A stretch of DNA of 64,000 nt from Enoplolaimus lenunculus (taxonomy: Eukaryota; Nematoda; Enoplea; Enoplida; Thoracostomopsidae). A model generated the notes under the pieces. The model did no database searches, was not told the origin of the DNA, and worked only from the letters and a program-made list of their open reading frames with translations. The DNA lies in assembly GCA_030248215.1 (NCBI GenBank), contig JASANG010001576.1, positions 1 to 64,000 on the forward strand, read 5' to 3'. Below, piece after piece: positions 11,101 through 26,100 of the stretch. A program made the position numbers and the translations under genes. Position 1 is the stretch's first letter, and each line of letters opens with the position of its first letter.

Positions 11101-14100
11101 TTTTTCACCTTCCGGATCCGGAAAATTTTTACCGGAATTAAAAACTCCCGTAGTGTTAATTTTTGGTCGTTTTGAAATTTGCTAATGTCTAAGAAGCCTT
11201 CTTAAAACCACTTGTTCAATTAGTGCCGATAAAAATGAAATAGATTTAATAATACAGCAAAAAACGAAAGCAAAACGAGATCCGTATCCTGTTCCGGTCA
11301 TTTTTTCAAATTCAGGTTCCGTTAAATTGTAATTTCGGTAGCACCCTGATATATATGTAAGGGTTCAACAGGCACTAAATTTATCATGAACAGGAACCGG
11401 AATCTAAACAAAGTTCAACATCGAATTTCTGTTTTGCTTCATAGTGATAAATGTTTAAAAGATTTGAACCGGAGTTGGATAATATGACATATCCGGCCGG
11501 AGCCAGAGGTGAATAATTAATTCAGGTCTAATATTAGGTTGCATTGAAAATCAGAACGTAGCCAACAATTCTACCTTTGGTGGCCTAAGGTATCCAAAGT
11601 GTTTGTGCAACGAAGCTTAATATCTCACGTCGATGCTTTTTAACACTTTAACAATGACCCTATTCTATTATTCTATGTTTTTGCAGCGTTGCGTTCGGTT
11701 GCAAAATTTGTTTGTGCAGGGCATCTAGTTTTCTCTGAGCATTATAAAATAGAGGTTACTTAGGACGAAGGTATTTATTTTCGCTTAGGCTTAGTTTTAG
11801 ACTTATTTTGACAATGAAGTTTAGGCTTAGGATCAGGAATACGCTGAGATAATGTTCCGTCACTGAAATACTGGTGGTGATTTTTAGCAGGTGTTCCAGC
11901 GTTATTGTTGTAATCCAATAAAAATTGCGAACGTATACCGGCAGTACCGGCACATGCAAACATTTACTTTACATGCGTATTACAGAAAAAATGTGTAAAA
12001 GTTAGTCAATCAGTTCTATGGTAATTGGCGTAAACAATAGTGATGGTTTCAATTTTTTTGCAGTTTTTAGAAAAACATCGGGCAAGTAAAAATTCCGGAA
12101 GGCTGTCTGTTGGCTGTCAACAGTTCGCAAACACGTCGCATGGACAAATTGCCAATCGGTTTTTAGTTCTTTAAAGCTAAACTACGATCAATTATTGATA
12201 AGTTAACTCATCAAAAACATTATAATAAGTAAATGATGAAGAACTTTTATGCAAAATATCACAACAAGTAGGTCTAAAATTAAAACGTCAAAATTCCGAT
12301 TCTGGTTGATTGTGCAATCGGAACTTGTTTTGAATCTGAATTGTAATCGGAATCGGAATTCCCGTTGCACCCTGACATATGGTTAAGGTTTAATATCCGG
12401 CAAAATCCGACATCTACCGAATACCGGGTATTTGTGGTTGTGGTTCCAAATACATAAAACTGTCTTTTGCACGTCAAAATACTAGATCTTTTGAAGCGAC
12501 TGCAATTCCGAGCAATTCGCGAATGAACACTGACATGGAAGGAAAAATCCAAAGCAAAAATTAAAAAACACTCATTTTCGAAAGTTTTCAATATTTATTT
12601 TGTATGATTATGAATAATTTACCGCAAAACCGTAAATGTTTCGCTTCCTGCAACTTTGAATGCAGGAACAAAAACAGGAATTGGATTTTTGCAGGAATTC
12701 AGGCTGGAATAGGAATTTCGGTTGAACCCTGGTTACTAGATACGTATTACGTTAACTTTGCAGGAATCGGTCGAATATCGAATTTTGGTTTAATATCCGG
12801 CAAGAAACTCATATCCGTTTTTCCAAGTATCAGAATACCGCTATTTACATAAAAATTATACAATCCGGCTCCGGTTCCTGTATCCGGTAAAATTAACAAA
12901 GGTCGATCCTATTAGCTGTGTTTGTTTTTAGGATTGGTTTCGCATTCCAGTATCTTCGCAGTTTACCTACACATTCAACTTCTGTTACGGTGATCATGCG
13001 CGTGGTATTGAATCTCAAAAGCTTGCTTGTAGATTAGACTCGGATGAAAACAGTCCTAATATTTCGGGTGATATCCATTCCAAAGCCAGTCACAATTATC
13101 GAGTCGACTTGGAACATTTGGCGGCTGATGATGCTGTTTTTGAATCTAATTTGGGTCTTCGTAACGTTTGTGATATACCGTCAACAAGTAGAAATGATCC
13201 TACATCTGTAGCTTTGCCGAACACCGATCGTAAATTACGGTTTGACATTTCGACAACGGAGCCAGGTGCCTCCTCCTCAGGAATTACAATCAATGATGAA
13301 CGCGGTGCGTTCTGTGCACTTGCGTGCGATGGTCGTTTTCTCTATCTTTTGCATCCGATAGTTGGGCTTCTAAAAATTGGTGCTGGGACTGGCGAAACGA
13401 ACAGAGGCAGAATATATTGTGTTAACCATCAGTTTAAAGTTGATTCCAGTTGTCGAGGTTGCACCGCTCCTCAAACGGTACTGCCGCATGCAGCGGGCTA
13501 CAATGGTCAGTTGATCTGCTGTAAGGGATCTCAGTGCTCACGAAAATTCGATAATCAGTGGCTGTGTGCGTACGGTTCTAGCTTATATTTGAGGCGAAAG
13601 TATTCGACAAAACTGACGGTTATTGATTCAGAAACATTAACAAGCACAGGCGAGGTATGGAACTCGAACTATATGCAATGTTTAATGATTGGTGAAATTT
13701 TTGCTAAAGTTAACAAAAGTTTGTACGTGTTTTATTTGAGTTATATATAACACGTACGAATCCTCTGCAGAGCTTATCGTTTGAACTAAATGTTAACAAT
13801 TTGGCAGCAAATTGAAAACTTTTCTAATTATTGTTTGAAACTTGTATATCTGGATGTAAACCCTTGTTTAAAGCAATATATACACGTATGTGCAACGTTT
13901 TATAAACTATTATTTCTATATATCTTAGGAAACACGCGTGTGAGCTTGAACTTAAAAAGATATTAATCCTGTGAAATATCATATAAGAATAAGCAACGCA
14001 ATGAAAAAATTTTAGATCCGAAAATTTTCACTTTTAATGAGAATGCGATTTCCGGCATTCTGCAAAGTGATAGCAGCAAATTGAATTTTACCAGGAATTC

Positions 14101-17100
14101 TGATTGGTGGAACAAGAATTTCACAATATTTTTGATTAAAAAGTAAACGGTTAAGGTACACGTACGTACTACGTAGGTGGGAAAAATGCTACTTAACATG
14201 TCGAGAATTGTGTAGAATCCGAATTTGATTTTTTGACCGCGTGTCACACATTGTATGTATATTATGGCATTGTTAAAAACAAACCTTTCATCTTTAGGTT
14301 TTACTTCCGACAGCCACCACAGATGGCTTGCTGTGTGCAACGCCATCTGGTTTGAGTCTTTTACGCATTGGTGACTTACATCGACTAACGGTAACACAAT
14401 TGACTGAAAGCTTTAGTTTGGCCCCTGTACCTGAATTGTCAATTCGATTATCTCGATTGAAGCTTCGTTTTTATGGCGGAAATTTTGGGTCAGAACAGGG
14501 CAAATCCAACGCTGTGGCTCCAGTGTTGAATCTACGAAGGCTTATGGCATCTATGCAACCTTCACTTGAAGATGAGTTGCATCAGGTACTAGTCTATCCT
14601 GGCGATTACACCAGGGTGCAAATTATCAAATCCGTATAGCACATATCACCAGTTAACGATAGGTTTTCAAACTAAGTCATTCTTGCGGTTACGGATCTTA
14701 AAATTTTCACAGTAGTAGAGCAGATGAAATTAAAAAGATGTGATAGAATTTAAACCTGATCATTAACTGGTTTGAAAAATAATAGGTGCTACACGGACAC
14801 GCATTTAAGAATATTTGCACATGTAGCCGATTTTGTAATAACATGAGTGGATTTATTCTGACATCTTCATCAAGAGCTTCGTGTATAAATAATAAACAGT
14901 TTTGCATTAAGTATGAAAACTGACAAAAAAGCGATATTTTGATTGTTAATTGAAAAGATTTTTAACCAATCACAATAGGGTCGGGTTGCCAATCTTTGTT
15001 AGCATTTTGTCAAACATGTATCTATGTCACCGAACAGCAAAATTTGCTGGATGCCAAAGCTAAGTGTTAATCAAAATTTGCATTGGATAAGCAATCAGTG
15101 TTCGTTAATAGTACGCACCATAGGAATTACAATATCGTCGAAATAGGATCTATTTCTGTTTTAGATTCATTTCGGAAAAGATTTGGCGTTTCTGTTGACA
15201 ACGAAAGGCCGAGTATTGTATGCTGGGCGCGGTTTGGTAATGGGCGTTGACAATATATGGGATCGATGGACTGATCTTGCATTACCTGAGCCAATTGTCA
15301 AATGTCACATCGGCCATAATGGGTCACACGCTGTTTTTGTTTCTGCTGCTGGCAATGTAAGATTATATCGATTCTGAGATTTATATTTATCTGCAGTCTG
15401 GATGTTGTAGTAATATAACGTAATGAAGTTGGAGGTAGCAAACATATTTTATGTTTTTCAGTTTATAAGAATATATTCAAGCGAGGACGTGGTACGGCTG
15501 AACGTGGAGGAATTGGCATAGTGAAGGAGTTTTTAGCTATGTGTGCCCCTTTCCCTTCTTGGAGACGCCAGTAATAAGGTTGGGTAAAACGTTTTCCCTG
15601 TTTAATAACATTGTAACAGAAAAATTGTTGGGTTCGTAGCTTGAAGGCGTGAGGTTTTACTTGGCATACGTATGCCTGTCGATTCATGATTTAAGATATA
15701 TTTTAGCGTTTGGAGTTTTTTTACTTTAGGCATATTTTGCTGGCACAGCTGTTAAAGGATCTGACGGTGATACTCAAGTGTTGCGCCGGAACCAACCACC
15801 AACTAAATTTCGCAAATTCACAATAACTCACGCGGCGTTTAGTGGCAGTGGTCAACCTATGTCGTCACGCGCTTGTAGCTGGAAAATTGTGAGTGTAGCA
15901 TGCAATTCGGGGTCAAGTGCGCTAGTAACCGAGTCTGGTGCGTTATATTTGTACGGCAAAGATGCACAGGTGTTTGCTAACAACGGAAAATATTCAGGAG
16001 CAGATGTTAGTTCTGCTGCAGCCACCCGTTTACCTCATACCACAACAAGGTCTGGTGGAATAGTGACTGGAGTCCTTGCGAACGTGCAAGTCGCATCTGT
16101 TGATTTAGGTAAAGCCCATGCAGTTGTTTTGTCTCATTCAGGCGCCGTCTATACATTTGGTATGAATAATGTTGGCCAATGTGGTCAAGCTGATACGACG
16201 ACGCTGAACGGTGGTCAGAGGTTCAGTCGATCTAAATGCGTCATGCAGGGTATAGTGGGAAAACTTGCTGGTGTCACTACAGAACCTTCGTTCTCGGAAG
16301 CAAGTCCCGACACAAACACTTCGAATGCTACTAGTATTGGTAAGATTTTTGGAACTGATGATCCGTGTTCCAGATTTCATAACGACAAATTAATTGATCA
16401 GTCTGGTAGATCGGAAGACGTATCAGCGCAAGCGGTGCAGAATGTAGTTAGTGTTGGTGAAAATATTACGGCATCATCACCTTGCACTGTTCCTCCTGAT
16501 AAGAGAATCGCTCATGAATCGGAATATGGAGATATAACGACGACTGCTACTACTGCTACAACCACTACGACTGATGACGAAACAAGCTACACATCTTCAA
16601 TATTTCCTCCTTCTGTAAGTCGACCCGCTATAGGTTGTCAAGATACAAAATTTTCACCATTTCGTTCTTGTTTGCCAACGTCCGTGTGTTCTTACAACAA
16701 GCATGTATGGAATACAGCTGACTTGGTCAAAACTGACCTTTTGCAGTTGATTAGTAAGCCTCAACCAGTTACACAAAACGAATCCGAGTCTGATAGCGCG
16801 ACTTCACTGAGCCATACAGGTGTCGATGGTGCGTTTTCAACTCTTCGATGTATCAGTTGTGGTACCAGGCCGGCAGATGTAAGTTGTAATTTTCGCACGG
16901 GTTCGCGAGATGAAGACACTTGTGCTGATAGTTCGCCCTCAGTAACACTTGTAAAGAAACCGTGTGCAACTAGTCCGTTGCGTCGTCGAAAAATTCCACC
17001 ACAAGCAGCCCAGAACACCCCGTTTTCGGACAGAAATTTAAGCTCTGCGCCTGGGACGCCTCGTTTTGCGCAGAGAATTCCGTGTTCTGAAGGTGTAAGT

Positions 17101-20100
17101 GACTTGGGAGGTACGTTGATATCGAATATAAAGCAACCATCGCAGCTGTTAGCTGGAACCTCAGCAAATCGAAAAAACCAACATGGTTTCAGTTCAAAGT
17201 ATTCTGCATCGTTACCTCGTAACATGCCAGCTGGTTCAGCTGATACTGCGGCTCGCTTTGCAAATGATTTTAGTAAACAAATCTGTATCAAGTGTCAGAT
17301 ATGCCGGCGATGTATTGATGAACTTTTTTCTGGTCGTAATGAACTTCTGAGTACTGAAGATTTCATTTCAGCGCATTCAAATACAACTCCGTCTTCCGCT
17401 TTTGGATCTCGTATGAGTATTGACACTACAACAACTACTGGAACTAGTAATACAGGGCTTGGAATAAAGTCTAAAACTGATGAAGCAGGAAGCGAAAGTG
17501 AACTGAGACGATTTAGGCACGAGCCAAGTACTTTGGCGACGGGATCAAAAGAAATTGTCGATGCACATAGTGTAGCGTTTCAAGCCCCCACACTTCCGTT
17601 TTGTGCAAATGCTTCAAACCTAAACGCTAAAACACATGATTCAAAACATTGTGGTGGTCAGAGTAGTGAAGGGCGTGCTGTTAGCCAGAGTCAACCGTCG
17701 ACTTTCGTACCGCCTGCCCGGATTATATTCAGGTCACCAAATACGTTGAATTCAGTCAAAATTGCTGCAATCGCATGTGGTTTGTACCATAACATCGTAT
17801 TATCAACAGAAGGTACTGTGTTTACGTTTGGCAGTAATCGATTTGGTCAGCTCGGTATCGGAATCAACCCTAACGTTGATGCTCAAGGTAGAAGTCCAGA
17901 ATCACCAACGGCGACAACATCTGCAGCGACATCTTCCAATTACAGTAACGTCCACGGGTCAATTCATTACGTTGGATTGCCCGATTCTGCAGTTCAAGTA
18001 GTCGCTGGCGCTAATCATTGTCTGGTTCGTACAGCGAAAGGTTCGGTGTACTCGTTCGGTAAGCATCATTCAGGTCAGTTGGGTCGGTATGGCCGGAATG
18101 CTGCTTCTAGTAATGATTCACAGATAGTAAATGGCAGAGAAAATGAACCGAAGCACTGGTATGCGATTCCGGGTTTGGTAGAAGGATTACATGCGCTTAT
18201 TCATTGCCGAAGCGAAGATAACTGTAGCAGTAACTTGTTCGATACGGCTGGTAATAACGACAGACAACATCATGTCGATGGTATTTCACAATGTGCCGTT
18301 TGGATTGCAGCGTCAGGTGATACTAGTTTTGTACGCTATGACCAACCAGTATTTTCGGCGGCTGCGTTGCACGCAAGTGTGGCAACGAGTAACGGCCGGT
18401 TTATAATGATATTTCCTGGATCTCAAAAGAATGCCTGTGATAGCAAAATTGACGTAGGAGCGCACAATGGTGATGTACCTGGTGATAGGCTAAGAATTAA
18501 AAACAAAAAGAAAGCGAACACTTCTGATGCGACTGTGCCGAAAAGTGATAACTTAGTGTCGCACGATAGACAAGATATTACCAGAAGTGCAGTTAAACAG
18601 GAGTTCCCCGCCCCTCAGTTTGTGTATTTGGTAATTGATCGGGTCCGTCGGCAAGCGAAACTATTTCGTTGCAACACAAATAATGGCGGAGATGGTTATG
18701 CTGACGATGCCTCGACCGCAATTATGTGGAAACCAAATTCCGAATTGCAGAACCATAACATTTTCTCAGGGTCTGCATTAACGCTAGACTCGTGTCATGA
18801 TGTTGTTTGGAGTTATCGATTTTGTGATCGAATTGCCACTGGCATGCTTGCTGGACCCGCAGATGTTCTTGCCCGTTGCAACAGTTCATCACTTAATTTT
18901 GTAGGGACTTTGGTTGCACGCTCTCCGTGGTTTGAGTCTCCTCAAATTGCTGGGACCATACTGCCATTCGTTCGCAATCCAGAGTACTGGCTTCCTGTCG
19001 GAAATAGCATTGCTTTATCGTTTGAACAACTGGGCACTGCAGTACTCACGATGTGCTACGTTATGTTGTATCGTCGCCTAATTGCAGCAATACAAGAACA
19101 GGCCGCGACACTAAACTCAGTTTGTAATGACAGTAGTTATGGGACAAGTCTTTTCCAACCTCAGCATATAAGGCACCCAAAGACGCAATTCGAAAGCGCT
19201 GCAAATCGTTTACCTCCAGTTCTACCGTATAATTGTTTGGAAAATATCGCAGAAGGTACGCTGTTGTATAAAGATTCACTTGGCGATGTGTTAAAAAACT
19301 TGCACGTTGTGCATCGTTTCGAAACATTTGCACCAGTACCAGACGACGAAATTCAATCGCCTTTGTCGCATTTGCCTTTTCAGTTGAATCCAAACACTCG
19401 ACGTTCTGTTGAATCGTTATTTTTTATGGTTGAACAGCCCATTGTCTTGTTTGGAGTTTCTATTTTGGGCACTCTACGAGGTAGATACGTTACGCGTGTT
19501 AGAGTTCTTCATTTATCGTCAAATAACGCTCATGAAGGGCAGTCAGGCAATCCAAATTCGTTGATTGGTCCCGGAAATGAGATTCCGTCGAACTCCGCCG
19601 CAGGTCTTGAGATTATAGCTGAAACTGGAGACATTGTGTACGAAGCGACAGGCGGTAGTCACGAGTTACACACGCGAAACCAATCAGCAAACTCGCCGGT
19701 GATAGCGTCGGAACGAAAGTCTGGTGCGTATATCCTATTGCCAGAGCCAGTCGTGTGTCCTGCGCGCGAATGGCATTTGATTCATATGTCCTTGGTTGGA
19801 CCTCGGCCAGAATGTTATGGTAAAACTGGTCGGACAAGCTGCGTAGGTAGCGACGGCCAAATTGTATTTCATTTTCGCACGCCATCACGTAGTAGCTCTC
19901 ACATGCATGGGGCTGATGTTGTAGCGAGCAGTGGGCAATTGCCTACTTTGATATACCAGTTGTTTCGGCCTGGTAGTGTTATTGATCAAGTTCCATCAGT
20001 AAATAAAGCAAACGTTCTGTCAAACGGTATGTTATGTTATCGTGGTGGTGGTGGTTTGGATTTATCTGCTGGTAGGAATCGCGACGAATATTTTCCAGCC

Positions 20101-23100
20101 GACCAGTTGTATACACCATTGGGCGGCTATTCTTGTTCAGCCGACATGCTGAAGGTAACCAACCAAGGTACTGTTAGCAGAGAGAATGGCTCTGGCGTAT
20201 TACTGGATCTAACGTCTGAGCCGTATCGACCTGTGGATTCAAGTGAGTTTGCAGAATTTGAAGCTACATTTTTCACACTAAACGATGGTAGCGGCGGCAA
20301 TGGCAACAATGGAGTTGAACGATTGCGAGCTGAGCGTTATATGAATGCGTTGTTCCCAGCACGCGCATCTGAAGAACAACGTTCCGGTGGTGAACGTAGT
20401 CAGTCGGTGCAGTGTCTTCTTGCTCTGAGGCAAATCATTGGATATGCAACGCGGAGTACACTTGAATTTTCATTGCCACAAGATTATTGTTTGGTATCAA
20501 ATAGGCTACTAGCTTTGAATACGATAAGTGTTAATTTGGTTCAAATTGTGTTACTTGTGTGGTCTAAATTTTATTGCGCAGTCGATCGTAAAGACGTACA
20601 GGGTCAAATGAAACAAAATCAGTTTGCGGTTTGCGCGACACGAAATAAAGGTGCGAAGACAGCGGTATTCAATGACAGACAGGAAACCGATGTACATGGC
20701 GCGAGCGCGTGGGTCTGCGACTTTCAAAAACCTACGAATCATACATTCGATGGCTCTGATACAATGATAGCGTTAATAGCCGACAGTTTTACTGCATTCC
20801 ATTCGATCCTCGGTCTCGCCGCGACTCATAGCCAGTTGTCAGAGCAGTGTATCGCAGCACTTGTAAACTGTTATTCGGTATTTTTTCCTTCGGCGTCGGT
20901 AGCAAAACTTGCGCTGAGTAGGCTTCTGTCTCTACCGAGTTGCTCTGAATGTAACCCAACCAATATTTGTAATAATTCAGATGAAACTCGTATTGATGGT
21001 GGTCCTTTAAATGCAAACGCTATGCTAATATTTCGGCAACAAAACATTGGAAATGAAGAAAGAAATCACGCTGCCGCTGAGTCTATTGTCCCAAGTTGCA
21101 CTTGTCCAACTGCTTTAAGTAATTATCGACTGCTGATTGTAATGTTTCGCTCTCTTGCTCGACTATCAAACCCAGTGTCTTACTTTTTATTTCCGCCGCC
21201 GACGAAAGAAAATTCAAACGCTAAATTGTCTCATGTTATGGCCGCCCGGCTTGCTGCTACACTGTCATCAACTGTAATGTTTAATGATAATGGATTTGAA
21301 ATCGATAACGAAATTATCACGGATAATGAATGTGGGATTCTTAAAAGAGTTACACCTGCCTCTAAACAGGCGGCAGAGTTTGATTTTATTGCACTACTGT
21401 CAACCCTGTTTCGATTAATTTTTTATGACTTTGAATCACTCGCTCGGCGTAGTCCGAAAGACATGCATAACAACACTGTTGTTAATGAAGAGATAAATGT
21501 TGGTGGAAGTTGCTCAAGCGATTCTAGCAAATCGACAAGTGGCACGGACACAAGAGCTGGCCAGTCGATGAATTCCAAGAGAGCGTCGCATGCAGAACGG
21601 CTAGAAATTGCATGTCAACTACAACGAAGCGCGTTTGTTTTGTTTGCAAAAATAGCTATGGAATTAGTTTCAGTTTCGATAACAACAACATCAGACGTTC
21701 AATCTGGAAACAGTCTAGTGGGAGATGAAGATAATTGGAAGCCAAATATAGCCGCTGGACATCAGACCTTAGCCTATAACCGGTTTGGTTCGTGTCGTGA
21801 CGCGAATATACAACCTGCAGTTCCATCGGTGGCTACCGGAAAAGACACGATGCCGCTCAAGATAACACCGTCTCGGTTTAGACGAATTTCTAATGGCGCT
21901 TCGTGGGATTCTGGTCGGATTATAGGAAACAGAGGTGGAAAAAATTTGTCGAGTGCAAATCGTGGAAATCATGTTGCTACAGATGCGCTTGGTTTTTCAG
22001 TTGATACAGATAATGTCGTTATTCGAGGTGCTGGCGTGTATAGGGGACCACCGGCGGGCCCTCCAATTTATTACACCTTAGAATTACTGTCAAGCGGTAA
22101 TAACGATCTTCAACATAGGGATCTTCAACATAGGGCCTTGGGCAGTGAACTCCGGCAAGACAAACAATGGCAAGTACTCGCACGTACCGCTGGTTGGTTA
22201 CCTTCGGAATATGACAAAGCTGGAACGCATAAGAATCTTAGTGGAGGTACTGCGGACGATAATGCTACTCTAATGAACGATCAGATTGCCCTTATTAAAT
22301 TTACCAAAAGCATAAAATTGGAGGCAGGCATTTTATACGCTTTCCGTTTGACACTTCAATCTCACTCGAAATATGATGGTCGCGATAATTATGCAGTCCA
22401 GCCTAATTCCAATAATACAGCAACGATCTTTGGCGTGAAAACATATTCTGGCGAAGAAGGAGTTTCCGCTGTTAGATGCGATGACGGACGTGTCCGGTTT
22501 ACGTTTGCTACTGTGCCGTTTAGCACAAATGGTACTAGTATTTCACGTGGACAGTTTCCAGTCATTGCATACACCATTCGTCGCTTAAATGATGGTACAT
22601 GTCAACAGCTGACGGCTGAAGCTCAGTTCTCGCGGATTACGGACCATACACCACCGGGTCTTACTAATAATGTTGGCAGTAACCCATCAAAATTGTCAAG
22701 CCGGTTAGCTGCTAGCTGGTATTTGTACTGTGTAAAATGTATTTCGTTTCAAGCGCAAAAATTGTTGTCGTCAGAACTGTTAACTCCGTCCTGGCTAAAC
22801 CAATATATGACAAAGGAAATTTGTCGACGCACTGACCGTGCAGATGTAGCAGTTCGGTACAAGGCATACAAATCATTGGTTTTCGATGTTCTAAATCATA
22901 TTATTGGTTTGTCGAAAGTATTTGTCGAAGCACACGCGAAATATTCGCTTAATATTTTAAGGGCGCTGGATGAATTGGTGCCTGTGGTTTGCAGTATTAA
23001 TCGTAGCGCTGGTTTGAAAACTGAAAGTTGTTCAAACCAGGACTTTAAAAAATCTCAGTCAGAGCGGCATGATGCTGAAAGGCATACAAGTGACCCGTCA

Positions 23101-26100
23101 TGTAGCAAGTCGCAAACAACTGTCATTGAATCATTGCATCCGTATAAACCGTACTCGGTAAGTACGTATCGAATTCAGTTTGATACTAACGTCATGTTTA
23201 TGTGTTTTGAGTTCGATCCTGCGTGCCAGACTGCGAAGTGTGAAGATTGTTTATCGATTTTTGTTGAGCTCAAATCAAATAACAGTGGTCGTGGCCGAAG
23301 AAGTGGCAAAACTCAAAACCAACCAATTCTAACACTGATTGCAAAGTTCCCGTGTCTCGATGTTTCTACTGCTTTGAATGAATACGGGGTTACACTGTCG
23401 TCACATGGATGGCCAACCGGCATAATTACAGTTCCGGGTCGTAGCGCAGTTCTGTTATTTGAAGTAGGTTCTACTGGAGCCAAGCACCTGGCGACAGCGG
23501 ACGAGAATGTCTCACGAGTTGCAGCTTCATGGGGGTTTCGATGTTCTGTACGTGGATTAATGCTGCCTCTAGGAGTTTCAAAGCCAGTCTCTATTGCAAG
23601 TGATCATGAAGAGCCGGACATTGTTTCCGTACGTACGACAGAGCAATCGAATTCTGATCTCGAAATGATTGAATGTGGTTTGGCGGATTTGTCTGCAGTC
23701 GCTTGTCGACAATTAATCGTTAACAGTCGTTCGGTTCCGCTCAATTTTTCGCAAATCATGACAGCTGCTGGTGTCGTCGTTAAATGCTCTCCGAGTCCTG
23801 ATTCAGATGGTAGCTTGGAGACAGCAAACACAGAGATTAGCGTTGCTGCAATTGCACCATATGCCTCTGTTCTTCGATCAGGGCTTTGCGTAGATCGAAT
23901 GCCGTCAATCTATGAGCTCCAAAAGTGCTCCGCTTTGCCGTTGACAGGCGTTGACGTGAAGAATAGCTGTGGCGACAGCATTTTCCCGTCATGCCGATCT
24001 TCAGAATTTAAATTTCTATCTGAGTTTATTGCGAGTTCGTCAGAAACTACCGGTGGTAAACTAGCACGATGGCTTGCGCCCGTTCCACGTATTGACCCGT
24101 CGACAACTGAATTGCTGATCGAATGTGAAAATTTACCATGCTGGCATCCGCTTCCGATTACGTTGGTAACTAAAGATCAGTACGGACGAATTGCAACTGC
24201 GGCACTTGGATTTCAATGCGCGATGCAGATTTCGGTCTGTGTATCAATTGTCAAAAATGATCACGATTGTGGTAGCGAAATTGGAGAAGCTAATAAGCGA
24301 GTGTTGATACCCGGCATTGGAGGTAAAAATTTCTTAGCCATAAATAATAAACAGCGTAGCCAGTCACCAATTAGTCCTGCAGAAATGATTTTGACGTCAG
24401 CAAAACAGTTGTTTCTGCGGTTGCCTTATCAACCGTCGTATCTGAACAAGGGTCGCTATACTAGCATTAGTGTCGCGAAAGGCTACGACGCGTATTCATT
24501 CGAAGAATTGCGGTGGGCGTTTATGACTGATGTGGCGAGTAAACGCGAGTTTCTTACGGTGACCCCGTTAACTGCGCTCTATGAGAACGGTGAAACACAA
24601 GGCGGCGAGCTATCGCCAACACCGTCTAGCTTATCGGCATCTAACAGCCGTCAAAAGTCACCGTCTGATGCGGGGCAAAGTATGCCATGCCCTGGTTGGG
24701 ATGGAATTTTTGTTGCGTCGTGGACACCGAAGCAGTTGGGTACGTATCGTATAACGGCTATTCTCGATGGATGCTATCAAGTAACAACCGTGCATACTGT
24801 GACGGTGAGTGCAGCTGGGCAAATTACGCCAGTTGTTGTTGGCGAGTCCCTTCAACATAATTCGCGAAAATTTGACGGTACAGCAAAGCTAAGTGATGCT
24901 TACCGGAGAACGATCACTAACGGCAAGGAATCTGTTGGGAAGCAAACAGATGTGAACGGTTATCAAATGATCGGTGCAAATGCCACCAGTGGCAAAATCC
25001 GAAATCGAAACTCGTGTGGTGTGCAGTCTACTGCTCAAGCATCATCACCACATTGTCCAACATCGTTCAGGCATTTATCGCGTGTTCGTATGGCAACTGT
25101 TGTTACATGGCCTAATGGAGGGCTGAGCTCGGCTGGCGTTCGTATTCGCTCTATGCCAACGTTGTCTGCAAGCAGTGAACAATTGGGGATTGCACCCTGC
25201 GGTGCACCGTTGTTCTATATTGAATCCTTGGAAAACACAGACGGCATTTGGCTTCGTTTAACCGATGAAACTGCAATTACGTATTGCAGCTGTTCAACGT
25301 CAACTATGGCTATGGCGTCCGGTGGTGTTAGTCAAGGAAGTAGTACACTGCGGTCAGCGTACCGTTTTAATAAGCCTACTGCGCTATTGACAGGTTTTGA
25401 GGACTGCGGGGTGGCGAAACCTGTTGTCGGTGGTGCAGCTATTAATTTTGAACAGATTAATCATTTTGGTGAAGTTCAAGGGTTGGACCGCGTTAGCGCG
25501 TATGGAAGTGCTGGAGGAACGGTAATTCAAGCTAGTCAAACTGGGTTTTGGGTGTTGGAATATCATAAAGCGCTGAAGCGTCACTTAATTATTCGAGAAA
25601 AGGAGACGTCGTATGCAGAAAATACGGGCAGTGCTTTAACTAGTGTTCGAGAAATGGGTCATGATGGCGATTATGATGGGAGTCGAAAAGAAAAAGCGGT
25701 ACCCGAATGTAGCCAAGAGTCTGGACCAATACAACACGGTGGTTCTACTGAGTCCGCTGCCGAAAGCACGTCTATAGATTTCAGTTCTGAGCACGAAAGA
25801 TGTCTGCAGGTAGAGCACAATCAATACGAGAAAACCCCTAATTCCGAAGTAAGTTTTGGTCACATAGAACATTATGTTGTTATCGCTTGTGGTTATGCTG
25901 GTATCAATTTATACGTGACACCGTCACATGATTCAAGTAGTGTTGGAGTTTTATCTGTTGGAGATGAAATTGTTACTGTGGGACAGCTAATTAATAATGA
26001 TGAGGGGGTATGGGTACAACTATCGAAGGAAAGTGTTGAAAAGTATTCATCTGTGTCTGTCTTAAAGCGAAGCCGCACATTTTCTGCACAGTCTTCCTCT

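Larger units (their letters stand above)
8851..12931 (+). other. Intron 3 of MYCBP2-like gene, repeat-packed
   Basis: A 4,081-bp intron almost filled by mobile-element sequence: a B1 MITE (9264-9675) joined to a pearl-like tandem-repeat element (9684-10734), a B2-type MITE fragment (about 10775-11059) with another B1 copy 11 bp further (11071-11348), a CTAAGC-rich stretch (11755-11850), a B2 fragment (12110-12374), and several short CCGGATAT/GGAACCGG remnants at 8905-8970, 11385-11520 and 12374-12890. No exon is seen inside. Confidence 0.8.
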